A stretch of 9,350 bases of DNA from an uncultured Prevotella sp. (lineage in GTDB: Bacteria > Bacteroidota > Bacteroidia > Bacteroidales > Bacteroidaceae). Numbering within the stretch: position 1 is the stretch's first letter; each line of letters begins with the position of its first letter. Location of the stretch: positions 1 to 9,350 of the forward strand of contig OMVH01000255.1 in the NCBI GenBank assembly GCA_900314365.1, given 5' to 3'. A model generated the notes under the pieces. The model had not been told where the DNA came from. It made no database searches and was given only the letters and a program-made list of their open reading frames with translations. Position numbers and translations under genes: made by a program. This document shows positions 1-6,974 of the stretch, piece after piece.

Positions 1-132
1 TGCATCTCTGCGAGATGCTCACGACCTCTCCGAGGCCGGTTCAGGTGCTGTCGCGATGCTATCCCCAGGCTCGCTTCGCTCGGCTGGGGTTACGTGCATC
101 TCTGCGAGATGCTCACGACCTCTCCGAGGCCG
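1..132. repeat. Two copies of a 38-bp palindrome-rich direct repeat
   Basis: The same 38 bases occur at 1-38 and 95-132, 94 bp apart. Each copy contains a perfect 7-bp hairpin (GCATCTC, loop TGC, GAGATGC; 2-18 and 96-112) and a smaller CCTC/GAGG hairpin. Between the copies, CCCCAG (63-68) can pair with CTGGGG (84-89), and the CCCCAGGCT block recurs at 158-166. The repeat unit is therefore about 94-95 bp, with a conserved core and a diverged spacer, and it may continue left of the window. It looks like a dispersed intergenic REP/BIME-like element. No terminal inverted repeats, target duplication or transposase were seen. Its function is unknown; transcript end protection or nucleoid-protein binding are only guesses. 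Confidence 0.75.
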
Positions 133-397
133 ACGCAGGGTGTGTGGATAGGACATACCCCAGGCTTGCTCTCGTGCTTCGAAAATGAACGAGAGCGTAG
201 CTAACTTCCAGCCTACCATAGGACGAATTTCTAATGCGATGAATATCAACCTATTGCTTCGCAGTGAATTTGTCCTTTTGCTTGTTTTATTAAGGCTTAG
301 CAAAAGGCGTTATACCAATACTCGTAGAGGTTGATTCTTCTGTCCGTGGATGGCCATATAATCTGTCCCCGCTCGTATCGCACCAAGAGAAAACCGC
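133..397. other. Non-coding stretch with two inverted repeats
   Basis: No supportable gene lies here. Two 8-bp inverted repeats are visible. GCTCTCGT (168-175) pairs with ACGAGAGC (189-196) across a 13-nt loop, and CTTTTGCT (275-282) pairs with AGCAAAAG (299-306) across 16 nt. Neither is followed by a good T-run, so neither is called a terminator. The first hairpin follows directly on the second partial repeat unit and may be its right end. The minus-strand open frame over 19-303 is translated from the repeat itself and is not believed to be a protein. Confidence 0.5.
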
Positions 398-440
398 GTG
401 AGCAGTAGGGGAATCCCTATACTAAAATATGGAAATTATA

Positions 441-471
441 TTTGGAGAATGCAAAGGAATATCTATCTTTG
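441..471 (+). promoter_or_regulatory. Bacteroidetes-type sigma promoter for the lipoprotein pair
   Basis: TTTG at 441-444 and TATCTTTG at 464-471 match the Bacteroides -33 (TTTG/TTG) and -7 (TAnnTTTG) elements, with a normal 19-bp spacer. Transcription would start near 476-479, leaving an untranslated leader of about 50 nt before the ATG at 530. The match also argues against the in-frame ATG-less extension back to 398, because that frame would run through the promoter. No operator or riboswitch was recognised in the leader. Confidence 0.7.
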
Positions 472-529
472 CATTATCCAACAAAGAGTTGGAGACGACA
501 AAACAGAAAATCTTAAAAACGCTACGATT

Positions 530-1087
530 ATGAAACGTGCAACCTCTTACCTCATGCTGACCCTGGCGGCCCTGCTGACCGTGAGTCTCACCTCCTGCGA
601 CCCTGACGACGACATTGCCTACACCCTCGAAGGCACCTGGCAGGGATATATGCAGGTCTCCCGCTATTACGACGGCCGCGACTACGGGAGCACTTACTCC
701 GAGCTCTACTTCAACCGCGACCCCTATCGCTATTCCTCCGGCCAGGGTTACTGGGTGGACTACTACAAGGAGCACCCCTGGAGCCGCTACGACTACGTGG
801 CAAGCCGGATTACGTGGACGGTGAGCAACAGCGTCATCTACGTCAACTTCGTGGACGAGGGCACGAGCCTTGAGATTCATGACTATGCACTCAACGACGA
901 CGTGTTCACGGGGCGAATCTACTACGGCGACCAGACCGTGGACTTCCATCTGCGCCATGTCTCCTCACCCAACTGGGACGATTATTACTTCGAAGGCGAC
1001 TACTACGACTTCGCAAAGCCTGCTCTCGGCGCAGGACAGCCGCTCCAGAAAGAGCCGCTGAGGCAGTTCGGCCGTAAGGCAAAATAA
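530..1087 (+). CDS. Small lipoprotein, probably surface-exposed, function unknown
   Basis: A 185-residue protein of no recognised function. It begins with a lipoprotein signal peptide: K2 R3, a hydrophobic stretch over residues 7-19, then lipobox L20-T21-S22-C23. The residues after Cys23 are D-P-D-D-D, an acidic run resembling the lipoprotein export signal that sends Bacteroidetes lipoproteins to the cell surface. The mature part is rich in Tyr and Asp and looks all-beta. It opens with LEGTWQGYMQ, has a central ITWTV...IYVNF segment and a VFTGRIYYGD turn. The basic C-terminal tail (about residues 160-185) looks disordered. The ATG at 530 is chosen because the signal peptide begins there and the promoter lies upstream; the longer frame adds 44 residues that do not resemble a signal peptide. 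It is the first gene of a pair with the lipoprotein 17 bp downstream, to which it is related. A lipocalin-like fold is possible but unproven. Confidence 0.85.
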   Translation: MKRATSYLMLTLAALLTVSLTSCDPDDDIAYTLEGTWQGYMQVSRYYDGRDYGSTYSELYFNRDPYRYSSGQGYWVDYYKEHPWSRYDYVASRITWTVSNSVIYVNFVDEGTSLEIHDYALNDDVFTGRIYYGDQTVDFHLRHVSSPNWDDYYFEGDYYDFAKPALGAGQPLQKEPLRQFGRKAK

Positions 1088-1104
1088 CTTAACACGATTG
1101 AGAT

Positions 1105-1731
1105 ATGAAACATCTTTATTCCTACGCGGTGCTGCTCCTTATGGCAGTGGCACCTGTGGCACTGACAAGTTGTGATGACGATCCCGACTACTATTGGTGG
1201 AACGACTGGGACTGGGGCGGAAACTACAACAACCGTCCTGACGACAAGGACGCTGACGAAGAGGACTTCTGGGTACAGATGGCTCAGACGCTGGCCGGAC
1301 AGTGGCGCGGCGACATGCGGGCCTACCAGCTCGACGAAAAGGGCAATGCCATTGACAGTCTCGACGTGAGCACCGACATCGAGTTCAAGCAGGCCAACAG
1401 CAGGGCTGTCTATGGCACCGGTACGCAGTGGGACTACATCAAGCCCCAGCATTCCGACAAGGCTGACTATACGCGTGACTTCAACTGGAGCATCAATACT
1501 ACCAACGGTGAAATCACTCTGCTCTACACCAAGGACAATTATGCCATGACCATCAACTACAACGACCTGAATCTCAACAGCCGGTCGTTCACGGGATGGC
1601 TGTGGGCTACCGACGGCTCTGAGGTCGACGATTTCTGGTTCGACCGCTATCAGGAGAGCAATGCCAAGGCGAGTGGGCTCACTGCGCCGAGGCCTAAGGT
1701 GACAAAGATTAAGGTGGTGATGCTGAACTGA
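1105..1731 (+). CDS. Second small lipoprotein, paralogue of the preceding gene
   Basis: A 208-residue lipoprotein of unknown function, 17 bp after its neighbour and surely co-transcribed with it. The signal peptide is hydrophobic over residues 5-19 and ends in L20-T21-S22-C23, with the lipidated cysteine at the same position as in the upstream protein. D-D-D-P-D follows, again an acidic export-type signal. An Asp/Trp/Asn-rich linker runs to about residue 60. The core repeats the pattern of its neighbour: LAGQWRGDMR against LEGTWQGYMQ, FNWSI...ITLLYT against ITWTV...IYVNF, and SFTGWLWATDG against VFTGRIYYGD. This points to tandem duplication followed by strong divergence. The start ATG carries the signal peptide directly and no other start competes. 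A strong hairpin terminator follows the stop codon, ending the unit. Ligand and role are unknown; envelope or carbohydrate-surface functions are possible, but nothing in the sequence decides. Confidence 0.87.
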   Translation: MKHLYSYAVLLLMAVAPVALTSCDDDPDYYWWNDWDWGGNYNNRPDDKDADEEDFWVQMAQTLAGQWRGDMRAYQLDEKGNAIDSLDVSTDIEFKQANSRAVYGTGTQWDYIKPQHSDKADYTRDFNWSINTTNGEITLLYTKDNYAMTINYNDLNLNSRSFTGWLWATDGSEVDDFWFDRYQESNAKASGLTAPRPKVTKIKVVMLN

Positions 1732-1762
1732 GCAGTCCCTGCCCGCGTCCATCCGAAACGAT

Positions 1763-1833
1763 AAAGGGGAGGCTCCTCACTCTGAGCTGGTCATGAATGA
1801 ATGGCCGTCAGGTGGAGGAACCTCCTCTTTTTT
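1763..1833 (+). terminator. Long-stem intrinsic terminator between convergent units
   Basis: Bases 1763-1778 (AAAGGGGAGGCTCCTC) pair with 1815-1830 (GAGGAACCTCCTCTTT) in a 16-position stem with one G-U pair and one C-A mismatch. The loop is about 36 nt, and six T lie at 1828-1833. It starts 32 bp after the stop of the second lipoprotein and faces the end of the minus-strand operon at 1929. Because the stem begins with AAA, the opposite strand also ends in a short T-tract (three T), so it may act weakly in both directions. A smaller GGAG/CTCC hairpin nested in the 3' arm is an alternative fold. Confidence 0.7.
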
Positions 1834-1928
1834 CGATTGTTGACTGCTGCGGTCTTCTCTTTGAGGCTGTCACGTACGGAGATTATTGCATGCGGCCGCA
1901 GCTCTCAGCCCGAAGGCTTGCGGGGCTT

Positions 1929-2549
1929 CTATTCGAAACTCTTGGCACTGACGGCATCTCCGAAGCGGAAGTCGTCGAAAACATATTCCGTGTAGTTGCC
2001 TTTTTTCTGATTCATGCGCAGCGTTTTCAGAGCCGAGGTGGCGGTGTTGATGGTCACCTCGAAGGAGCTGAACATCATGCGTTTGCCCTTAGCCGTGGCC
2101 GGAACAATGGTGATGGTGTAGGTCTGTCCGTGGTGCGAGGCTGTCACCCCGGGGAGCGAAGTGATGTCGCCGCCCACAGAGCCTCCGCTGAGGATGCTCT
2201 CGAGCACTTTCTGGAAGGTGGTGAACTGTGCGTTGGTCTTGCTGCTCGTGGTGTGCTTGCGGCCCCTCATCACCATGGTGAAGGTGCTGCCGTTCATGAC
2301 AAGCTTGTCCTTGCCGCCGTTGACCGAGATGCACATCTTGTCGGGTTTCTTCATTTCGGCTGTGCCCGTGCTCACCTTGTCGGTCTTCACGGCTGCCTTG
2401 TGGTCAATGCGTTTCACCGTGGCCGTAGCAGTGCTGTAGGAGCGGAATTTGGCTACGGCCTTCTTGTAGCCAGTTTGTTGGGCCCAGGCCACGTTGGCAC
2501 TGAGGAGCGCAACGAGGCCGACGAGAAAGAATTTAAAGGTTTTCTTCAT
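1929..2549 (-). CDS. LolA-like periplasmic outer-membrane carrier protein
   Basis: A 206-residue secreted protein. The signal peptide is M-K-K-T then a hydrophobic run over residues 7-18, with a likely signal-peptidase-I site after A21-W22-A23. There is no lipobox, so it should be soluble in the periplasm. The mature protein has the size and alternating beta pattern of the LolA/LolB fold, a half-open barrel that carries acyl chains: residues about 26-70 form paired strands around A-T-V-K-R and T-G-T-A-E-M, and a late segment reads TYTITIVP followed by FSSFEVTINTATSALKTLRM. Family assignment rests on this pattern and on context, since LolA-like proteins sit beside MMPL exporters in aryl-polyene and flexirubin clusters. 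It is more likely a pathway-specific carrier than the housekeeping LolA. It is last in the operon, 120 bp after the oxidoreductase. No TAnnTTTG promoter or terminator was seen in that gap, so read-through is likely. Confidence 0.72.
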   Translation of the reverse strand: MKKTFKFFLVGLVALLSANVAWAQQTGYKKAVAKFRSYSTATATVKRIDHKAAVKTDKVSTGTAEMKKPDKMCISVNGGKDKLVMNGSTFTMVMRGRKHTTSSKTNAQFTTFQKVLESILSGGSVGGDITSLPGVTASHHGQTYTITIVPATAKGKRMMFSSFEVTINTATSALKTLRMNQKKGNYTEYVFDDFRFGDAVSAKSFE

Positions 2550-2669
2550 TGCTGTTTGTTTTTATTAGCTTTATCCTTTTTTCTTATCAAGGCAGAGCGC
2601 AATACAGATGGGGCTCAGCCGTGGAGAGAAAGGTTTGTTTTCGATGTAATACGTCTTATTTGTCTTCAT

Positions 2670-4148
2670 TCAGGAAAGGCCTGCAGCCCGCAGCGTTGCT
2701 TCCTTTCCGAGGATGGCCTCGCAAGTTTGCAGAGCTGTCAGCGTCACTCCCTCCACACCGTGCAGATTGATGCTTTGGCCGGTGAGCAGCATATTGCTCA
2801 GAGGGGTGTGCACGGAGAGCATGGATAGCAGCGGGGTGTGGTAGTCCTTGCGCACTCCGAAGGCTGAGCCCTCAGGAGTGTGGTTGTAGTCGCGGAAGGT
2901 GAGCGGTGTGCTGACGTAGACCTCTTCGATCGAGTCGCGGAGCCGGGGCACTGCAGCCGTAGCCATGTCGATGCAGCTCTCGGCCCATCGCTGTTTGGCC
3001 TCGTTGTAGGACTCTGCGCGCTGTCCGTGGCTTGTGTCGCTCCAGGCGCTTACAGCTTCCCAACGCATGGGAGTGAGCAGGTCGACTTGTGTAGTCCAGC
3101 GGCTGTCGTCCCCGGGCACCTTGCAGCTGATGAGCAGTCCGCCGCTGCCGTCGGGCTCTCCTGCGGGCAGATGCCAGGGATCGGCGTGACGGTAGATGTA
3201 GTGGTTGTAGTTGAAGTAGGGTAGCCGTTGGGGCTTCAGCCGAAGCTGGACAGTGAGTATGCCGTAGGTGTTGGGCAGTGAGGCTATGCGGTGCCGGTAG
3301 AGTGGGCGCAAGGCTGAGGGCGGGCTGATGAGAGCCGTGGTGAGAGCCGGATGAAGGTCGCTCACAAAGAGGTCGGCCTCGTGCCTTGTGCCATTGGTGC
3401 AGCGGGCGGCCGTGACCTTGCCCCCGGCACACTCCAAGGCCTCTACTTCGTTCATGCACAGTACGTTGCCTCCCTGTCGGCGGATGTCACCGATGAGTCG
3501 GCTGACGAGCGTGTTGCCGCTTCCGGCGAGCCTCCAGCTGCTCTGGATATAGCCGTTGTTGCCGTGGGCGAAGGTGAAGAGAGGAAGACTGTCGGGACAG
3601 AGTTCCATCTTCTGTGCCGGAGCTGAAAGAACGCTGATGAGCTCGGGGGAGTGGAAGTGGCTGTTCAAGTAGGCCCATGCACCGGTTGTCATCGGTTCTG
3701 TTATCGAGGCCGATTGAGTGCCAAGGATGGTGGCTCGCGTGTGCTCGTCGATGGAAGACAGCAGAAGGCAGTAGTCCTTCAGTGCCTGGCGCTCTTCGGG
3801 AAATCGTTCTGCGAGTGTGTCCACAAAATGGTCGTAGCCCGATGCCACGGTGTACTCTTCGTCATCAATGGTGACATGGTCGAAGCCGTCGGCGTTGAGT
3901 TGATGCCAGGGCAGCGTGTTGAGGCCGAGGCCTTGGAATACGAGCCCCAGGGTCTGGCCTTTTCCCAGTCCGCCGACATAGTGCAGTCCCGTGTCGTAGT
4001 TGAGTCCGTTGCGCCGGAAGCTCTGCATGCAGCCGCCGGGTTGCTGTTGCCGTTCCAGCACGGTGACGCTGCGGCCTGCCCGCGTGAGGATGTCGGCGCA
4101 GAGCAGTCCGCCCAGTCCGCTTCCAAGAATCAGTATGTCGGTCTTCAC
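2670..4148 (-). CDS. FAD-dependent oxidoreductase, phytoene desaturase/RetSat-like
   Basis: A 492-residue flavoprotein of the phytoene-dehydrogenase superfamily (COG1233 type). The N-terminal dinucleotide-binding motif is G9-S-G-L-G-G14, followed by E32 for the FAD ribose and G38-G39 (VLERQQQPGG). A D-T-G-L-H-Y-V-G-G segment near residues 52-60 and the C-terminal LLTGQSINLHGVEGVTLTA motif, which closes over the flavin, are both typical. The TPLTFRDY...G-S-A-F-G layout near the C-terminus recalls retinol saturases more than carotenoid desaturases. It probably oxidises or reduces conjugated or acyl double bonds of the pathway product, but the reaction cannot be told from sequence. Translation starts at a GTG whose bases overlap the exporter's stop (GTGA), so the two proteins are probably translationally coupled. 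A carotenoid role is unlikely, since no phytoene synthase is in view. Confidence 0.85.
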   Translation of the reverse strand: MKTDILILGSGLGGLLCADILTRAGRSVTVLERQQQPGGCMQSFRRNGLNYDTGLHYVGGLGKGQTLGLVFQGLGLNTLPWHQLNADGFDHVTIDDEEYTVASGYDHFVDTLAERFPEERQALKDYCLLLSSIDEHTRATILGTQSASITEPMTTGAWAYLNSHFHSPELISVLSAPAQKMELCPDSLPLFTFAHGNNGYIQSSWRLAGSGNTLVSRLIGDIRRQGGNVLCMNEVEALECAGGKVTAARCTNGTRHEADLFVSDLHPALTTALISPPSALRPLYRHRIASLPNTYGILTVQLRLKPQRLPYFNYNHYIYRHADPWHLPAGEPDGSGGLLISCKVPGDDSRWTTQVDLLTPMRWEAVSAWSDTSHGQRAESYNEAKQRWAESCIDMATAAVPRLRDSIEEVYVSTPLTFRDYNHTPEGSAFGVRKDYHTPLLSMLSVHTPLSNMLLTGQSINLHGVEGVTLTALQTCEAILGKEATLRAAGLS

Positions 4149-6619
4149 TTTGTTAGTTTTTTGTTCAGCAGCCTGTAGAGGGCAGGCTGTAGAGTGTAAG
4201 AAAGCAGCACTGCCGCAAGTAGCCCCACGAGAGTAGCGAAGCCCACCGACTTGATGGCAGGGTGTACGGCCAGGAGCATCGAGCCCACCGTAATGATGAG
4301 GATGAGGGCACTGAAGAAGATGGCTGTCTTGTGATAGGCCAGCATCGTGCTCTCTTCACCGCCCGCCATGAGCCCCGTCATGACGAAGATGCTGTAGTCG
4401 ACTCCGATACCGAAGATAAAGGTCGAAATGATTACATTGACGAGGTTGAAGCGCATGCCGAACAAGTCCATGGCGCCAAGCACCACTATCCAGCTCAGTA
4501 TGATGGGGAGGAAACTGAGCAGCGTGGGTTTCCACCGGAACCGGAAGCTCAGCATCAGCACTATGAGCACGAAGACCATGCTCAGCCACTGCAGCACATT
4601 GAAGTCGTGGTTGAGCTGCACGAGGTTGTCGGTGGTGTAGTAGTAGGTGTCGAGTACCAACTGGTTCGGTCGTGAAGCCACGGCTTTGCAGATGCGGTTG
4701 TAAACGGAGTCGTTGTCGGCGCACCTCACCGACGTGTAGCAGAGGTAGTGACCACTGCGGTCTTTCTCCATCAGTGTGGAGAGATAGCCCTCAGGGATGA
4801 TGCCCGCCTTGTAGAGTGCATCAGGCTTGTAGCTTGCGCGGGCGGCATCGAAGAAGGGTTCGAAGGCTGAGGCCTCGAGGTCGGCACCCGGAGCCGTGCT
4901 GGCAATGAGCGTGCGCACCTGGCTGAGTCGCCCTGCCGTCCAATAGCGGTGCCAGTGGTCGATGCGCTGCTGTTGTTCTTTCAGCGGCACGAAGAGCAGC
5001 TGTGTGGGGGTATAGCTTTTCACGAGTCCCTCGCTCTTGAGGGAGTCGAGCTGACGGCTCAGCTGGCTGAAGTGGCTGACGGCTTCTTCGGCGCTCTTGC
5101 CCGTGGAGGCGAAATATTTCGACTTGTCGCCCGTGAAGGTCTTCTTCGAAAGCAGTTGTTCCGAGGCCGCTACGCCGGGATCGACATAGCCTAAGTCGTG
5201 CATGTTGGAATCAAAATCGGTGCCTTTGACAAGGAAGGTGACGAGGCATAGCAGTATGATGGCCACGAGGCTCACTACGAAGGGCTTGCTGCGGTCGAAG
5301 CGCAGGGCGTTGATGCGGCTGATGAGGGCAAAGGCACGCTCGTTCTTCTTTTTCGTGCTTTCGCTGAAGAACTGCGGAAGCAGGAGCAGTGTGAAGAGGG
5401 TGGTGCCCAGAATGGCGAAGGAAGCGAAGAGCCCGAAGTCGCGCAGAAGGTCGGTCTTGACAAAGACGAGGCCTATGAACGAGCCTATGGTGGTGATGCA
5501 CCCGAGCATGATGGGGCGCACCTGTTCGCGAAGCGTCTGTTCGATGTCGCCCACGTATTTGAAATGCGTGATGAGATGGAGCACATAGCTCAGGGCCACA
5601 CCAAGGACTACGGCTCCGATGCCTAAGGCAAGCAGAGAGAATTCGCCCTTGATGAAGTACATCATGGCGAGCCCTGCGAGGGTACCGAAGGCCACCGGGG
5701 TGAGCAGCAGCGGGAGCGTGTCGTTGCTGCGGAAGCAGAGCCACAGCAGGAGCAGAGCCACGACGAGCGAGCCGATGACGGTGCCCTTGAGGTCGCGCTT
5801 AATGGTGGTGGCGTTGTAGAAGCCGTGGGCGGGAGTGCCGTGGTAGCTGATTTTGACGTCGGGACAGGTCTTGGCGAACTGGTCGATAAGCCGGTTGAGA
5901 ATGGTGAACATAGCCGAGCCCTGCCCTGTGTCGGTGGCCGAGTAGCGTGGTGTGATGAAGGCGAGACAGACGGTGCGGTCGTTGACGAAGATGTGGTTGC
6001 CGACAATCTTGTAGCTGCCTCCGCCACCTCCGAAGAGTGGTTTCATGGCTCCCTCAAGCACCGACCGCATGCCGATGGGGTCCATCTCTATGAGCTCAGG
6101 GTAGAGGTCGCCGACAGTTCCTTCGAGGTCTTTCCGGTTGGAAACCATCTGCTTGCGCATCCTTGCGGGGGTGAGCAGGGAGTCGAATGAGACGTAGGAC
6201 TGTGGCGGGATGTAAGCGGGGAAATGCTGTTCCATGTAGCTGATGCCGTCGTCCATGAGGCTCTCAGGAAGCGAGCTGAAGATGTCGCCCACGACACTGT
6301 TTCCTTTCCCGCGCAGACTGTCCTCATGGAGGAGTGAGTCGGTGAAGGCGTCGCAGACTTCCGACAGCCGCTCCGTGTCGGCGCCTTTGAGGGAATGGAA
6401 GAGCAGGAAAGTCTTGTCCTTGATGCGCAGGTCGGCGAAGGCCAGCTTCAGGCTTCCGTCGGCATTGCGCGATGAGGGCAGAAGGCGGTTGAGGTCTTCT
6501 TCGAGATGCAGTTTTGAAGCGTAATAGCCGAAGAAGGCAAACAAAGCCACAAGCACCGTCCAAAAGACGGCACGGTGCTTGCGGAAATAACGGTATACCC
6601 AGAGTGAAAATCTTGTCAT
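4145..6619 (-). CDS. MMPL/RND-superfamily lipid or polyene exporter
   Basis: An 824-residue inner-membrane transporter with the two-fold RND layout. TM1 is at about 18-34, a periplasmic domain at 40-270, and TM2-6 at about 278-416. A cytoplasmic linker (S-T-K-K-K-N-E-R) follows, then TM7 at 446-464, a second periplasmic domain at 470-670, and TM8-12 at about 676-818. Its length fits MMPL/COG4258-type exporters rather than the roughly 1,000-residue multidrug pumps. TM10 carries the proton-relay motif G-I-G-V-D741-Y742; at the matching place in the first half the sequence is G-V-A-L-S344-Y345, so the Asp is lost. A Gly run (FGGGGGS, about 196-202) marks a flexible loop in the first periplasmic domain. 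Homologues in aryl-polyene and flexirubin clusters are thought to export the lipid-like product, in line with the ACP upstream and LolA-like protein downstream. It overlaps the oxidoreductase start by 4 bp. Confidence 0.9.
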   Translation of the reverse strand: MTRFSLWVYRYFRKHRAVFWTVLVALFAFFGYYASKLHLEEDLNRLLPSSRNADGSLKLAFADLRIKDKTFLLFHSLKGADTERLSEVCDAFTDSLLHEDSLRGKGNSVVGDIFSSLPESLMDDGISYMEQHFPAYIPPQSYVSFDSLLTPARMRKQMVSNRKDLEGTVGDLYPELIEMDPIGMRSVLEGAMKPLFGGGGGSYKIVGNHIFVNDRTVCLAFITPRYSATDTGQGSAMFTILNRLIDQFAKTCPDVKISYHGTPAHGFYNATTIKRDLKGTVIGSLVVALLLLWLCFRSNDTLPLLLTPVAFGTLAGLAMMYFIKGEFSLLALGIGAVVLGVALSYVLHLITHFKYVGDIEQTLREQVRPIMLGCITTIGSFIGLVFVKTDLLRDFGLFASFAILGTTLFTLLLLPQFFSESTKKKNERAFALISRINALRFDRSKPFVVSLVAIILLCLVTFLVKGTDFDSNMHDLGYVDPGVAASEQLLSKKTFTGDKSKYFASTGKSAEEAVSHFSQLSRQLDSLKSEGLVKSYTPTQLLFVPLKEQQQRIDHWHRYWTAGRLSQVRTLIASTAPGADLEASAFEPFFDAARASYKPDALYKAGIIPEGYLSTLMEKDRSGHYLCYTSVRCADNDSVYNRICKAVASRPNQLVLDTYYYTTDNLVQLNHDFNVLQWLSMVFVLIVLMLSFRFRWKPTLLSFLPIILSWIVVLGAMDLFGMRFNLVNVIISTFIFGIGVDYSIFVMTGLMAGGEESTMLAYHKTAIFFSALILIITVGSMLLAVHPAIKSVGFATLVGLLAAVLLSYTLQPALYRLLNKKLTK

Positions 6620-6700
6620 AGTCTTGAAAGAAGCTTGCTTCTCAGGCTTCCGTGAGCTCCTCTCTGGGGTGCGGCAGCCTGCATGAGCTGACGTCAGGCT
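6620..6700 (-). other. ACP-exporter junction with competing hairpins
   Basis: This is the largest gap inside the KS-ACP-exporter block. Read on the minus strand, AGCCTGA occurs at 6700-6694 and again at 6648-6642, with its partner CAGGCT between them at 6681-6676. The partner could pair with either copy. A separate AGAAG/CTTCT stem with a 4-nt loop (6642-6629) ends about 9 nt before the exporter ATG. CTGACGTCAG at 6688-6697 is a perfect palindrome over the ACP stop codon. No T-run follows any stem, so these are not plain terminators. They may tune or process the transcript, but this is unproven. Confidence 0.35.
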
Positions 6701-6939
6701 TTCTGATGCTGCTCGATGTAGTCATAGAGGTTGCTGAAAGTCTGAATCTTGGGCAGGTCGCTCAGGGGAATGGTCACTTTGTAAGTTTGCTGGACCATAG
6801 CCACGAGGTCGACGAGGTTCAGACTGTCGAGCTGCAGCGTGTCCTTGATGCTGGCCTCGGGAGTGATAGCGCTCTCGTCGACTTCAAATTCTTCGGCCAT
6901 CGTGGCGTTGATTTGCTTGATGATTTCTTCACGTGTCAT
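6694..6939 (-). CDS. Acyl carrier protein
   Basis: An 81-residue acidic acyl carrier protein with the phosphopantetheine attachment motif L37-D38-S39-L40, so Ser39 is the predicted attachment site. The sequence around it (T-L-Q-L-D-S-L-N-L-V-D-L-V) gives the usual start of helix II, and the four-helix length is normal for a free-standing ACP. It would carry the growing chain as a thioester in the cytoplasm. It lies 35 bp after the ketosynthase and 74 bp before the exporter, so it is most likely a pathway-dedicated carrier rather than the fatty-acid AcpP, which normally sits beside fabF. The D-S-L-N-L-V form, in place of the D-S-L-D-T/x-V common in housekeeping ACPs, supports this weakly. The ATG at 6939 is the natural start. 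Confidence 0.93.
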   Translation of the reverse strand: MTREEIIKQINATMAEEFEVDESAITPEASIKDTLQLDSLNLVDLVAMVQQTYKVTIPLSDLPKIQTFSNLYDYIEQHQKA

Positions 6940-6974
6940 AGTTGTATGATATATTTTAGTGATGTGTGTTACAG

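Noticed and set aside
19..303. A 94-codon open frame on the minus strand
   Set aside because: It is translated straight through the tandem repeat and hairpins, has no recognisable domain or start context, and looks like a by-product of the repeat.
406..419. TAGGG/CCCTA mini-hairpin ahead of the promoter
   Set aside because: The 5-bp stem is too short to support a function and no T-run follows.
398..529. A 44-residue N-terminal extension of the first lipoprotein
   Set aside because: It would place the signal peptide in the middle of the protein and translate across a well-matched promoter, so the ATG at 530 is preferred.
1891..1900. Perfect palindrome TGCGGCCGCA in the convergent intergenic region
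   Set aside because: It is a short GC-rich palindrome without a second copy or regulatory context; chance occurrence is likely.
1797..2828. A 343-codon plus-strand open frame
   Set aside because: It is antisense to the LolA-like gene and the end of the oxidoreductase, shows no domain, and overlaps the terminator. The minus-strand genes have clear signal peptide and FAD motifs.
2670..4148. Carotenoid gene crtI
   Set aside because: No phytoene synthase or other carotenoid gene is in view, and the C-terminal motifs look closer to retinol saturase-like proteins.
4145..6619. RND multidrug efflux pump (HAE1 type)
   Set aside because: At 824 residues it is too short, and no membrane-fusion protein or TolC-like channel is nearby.
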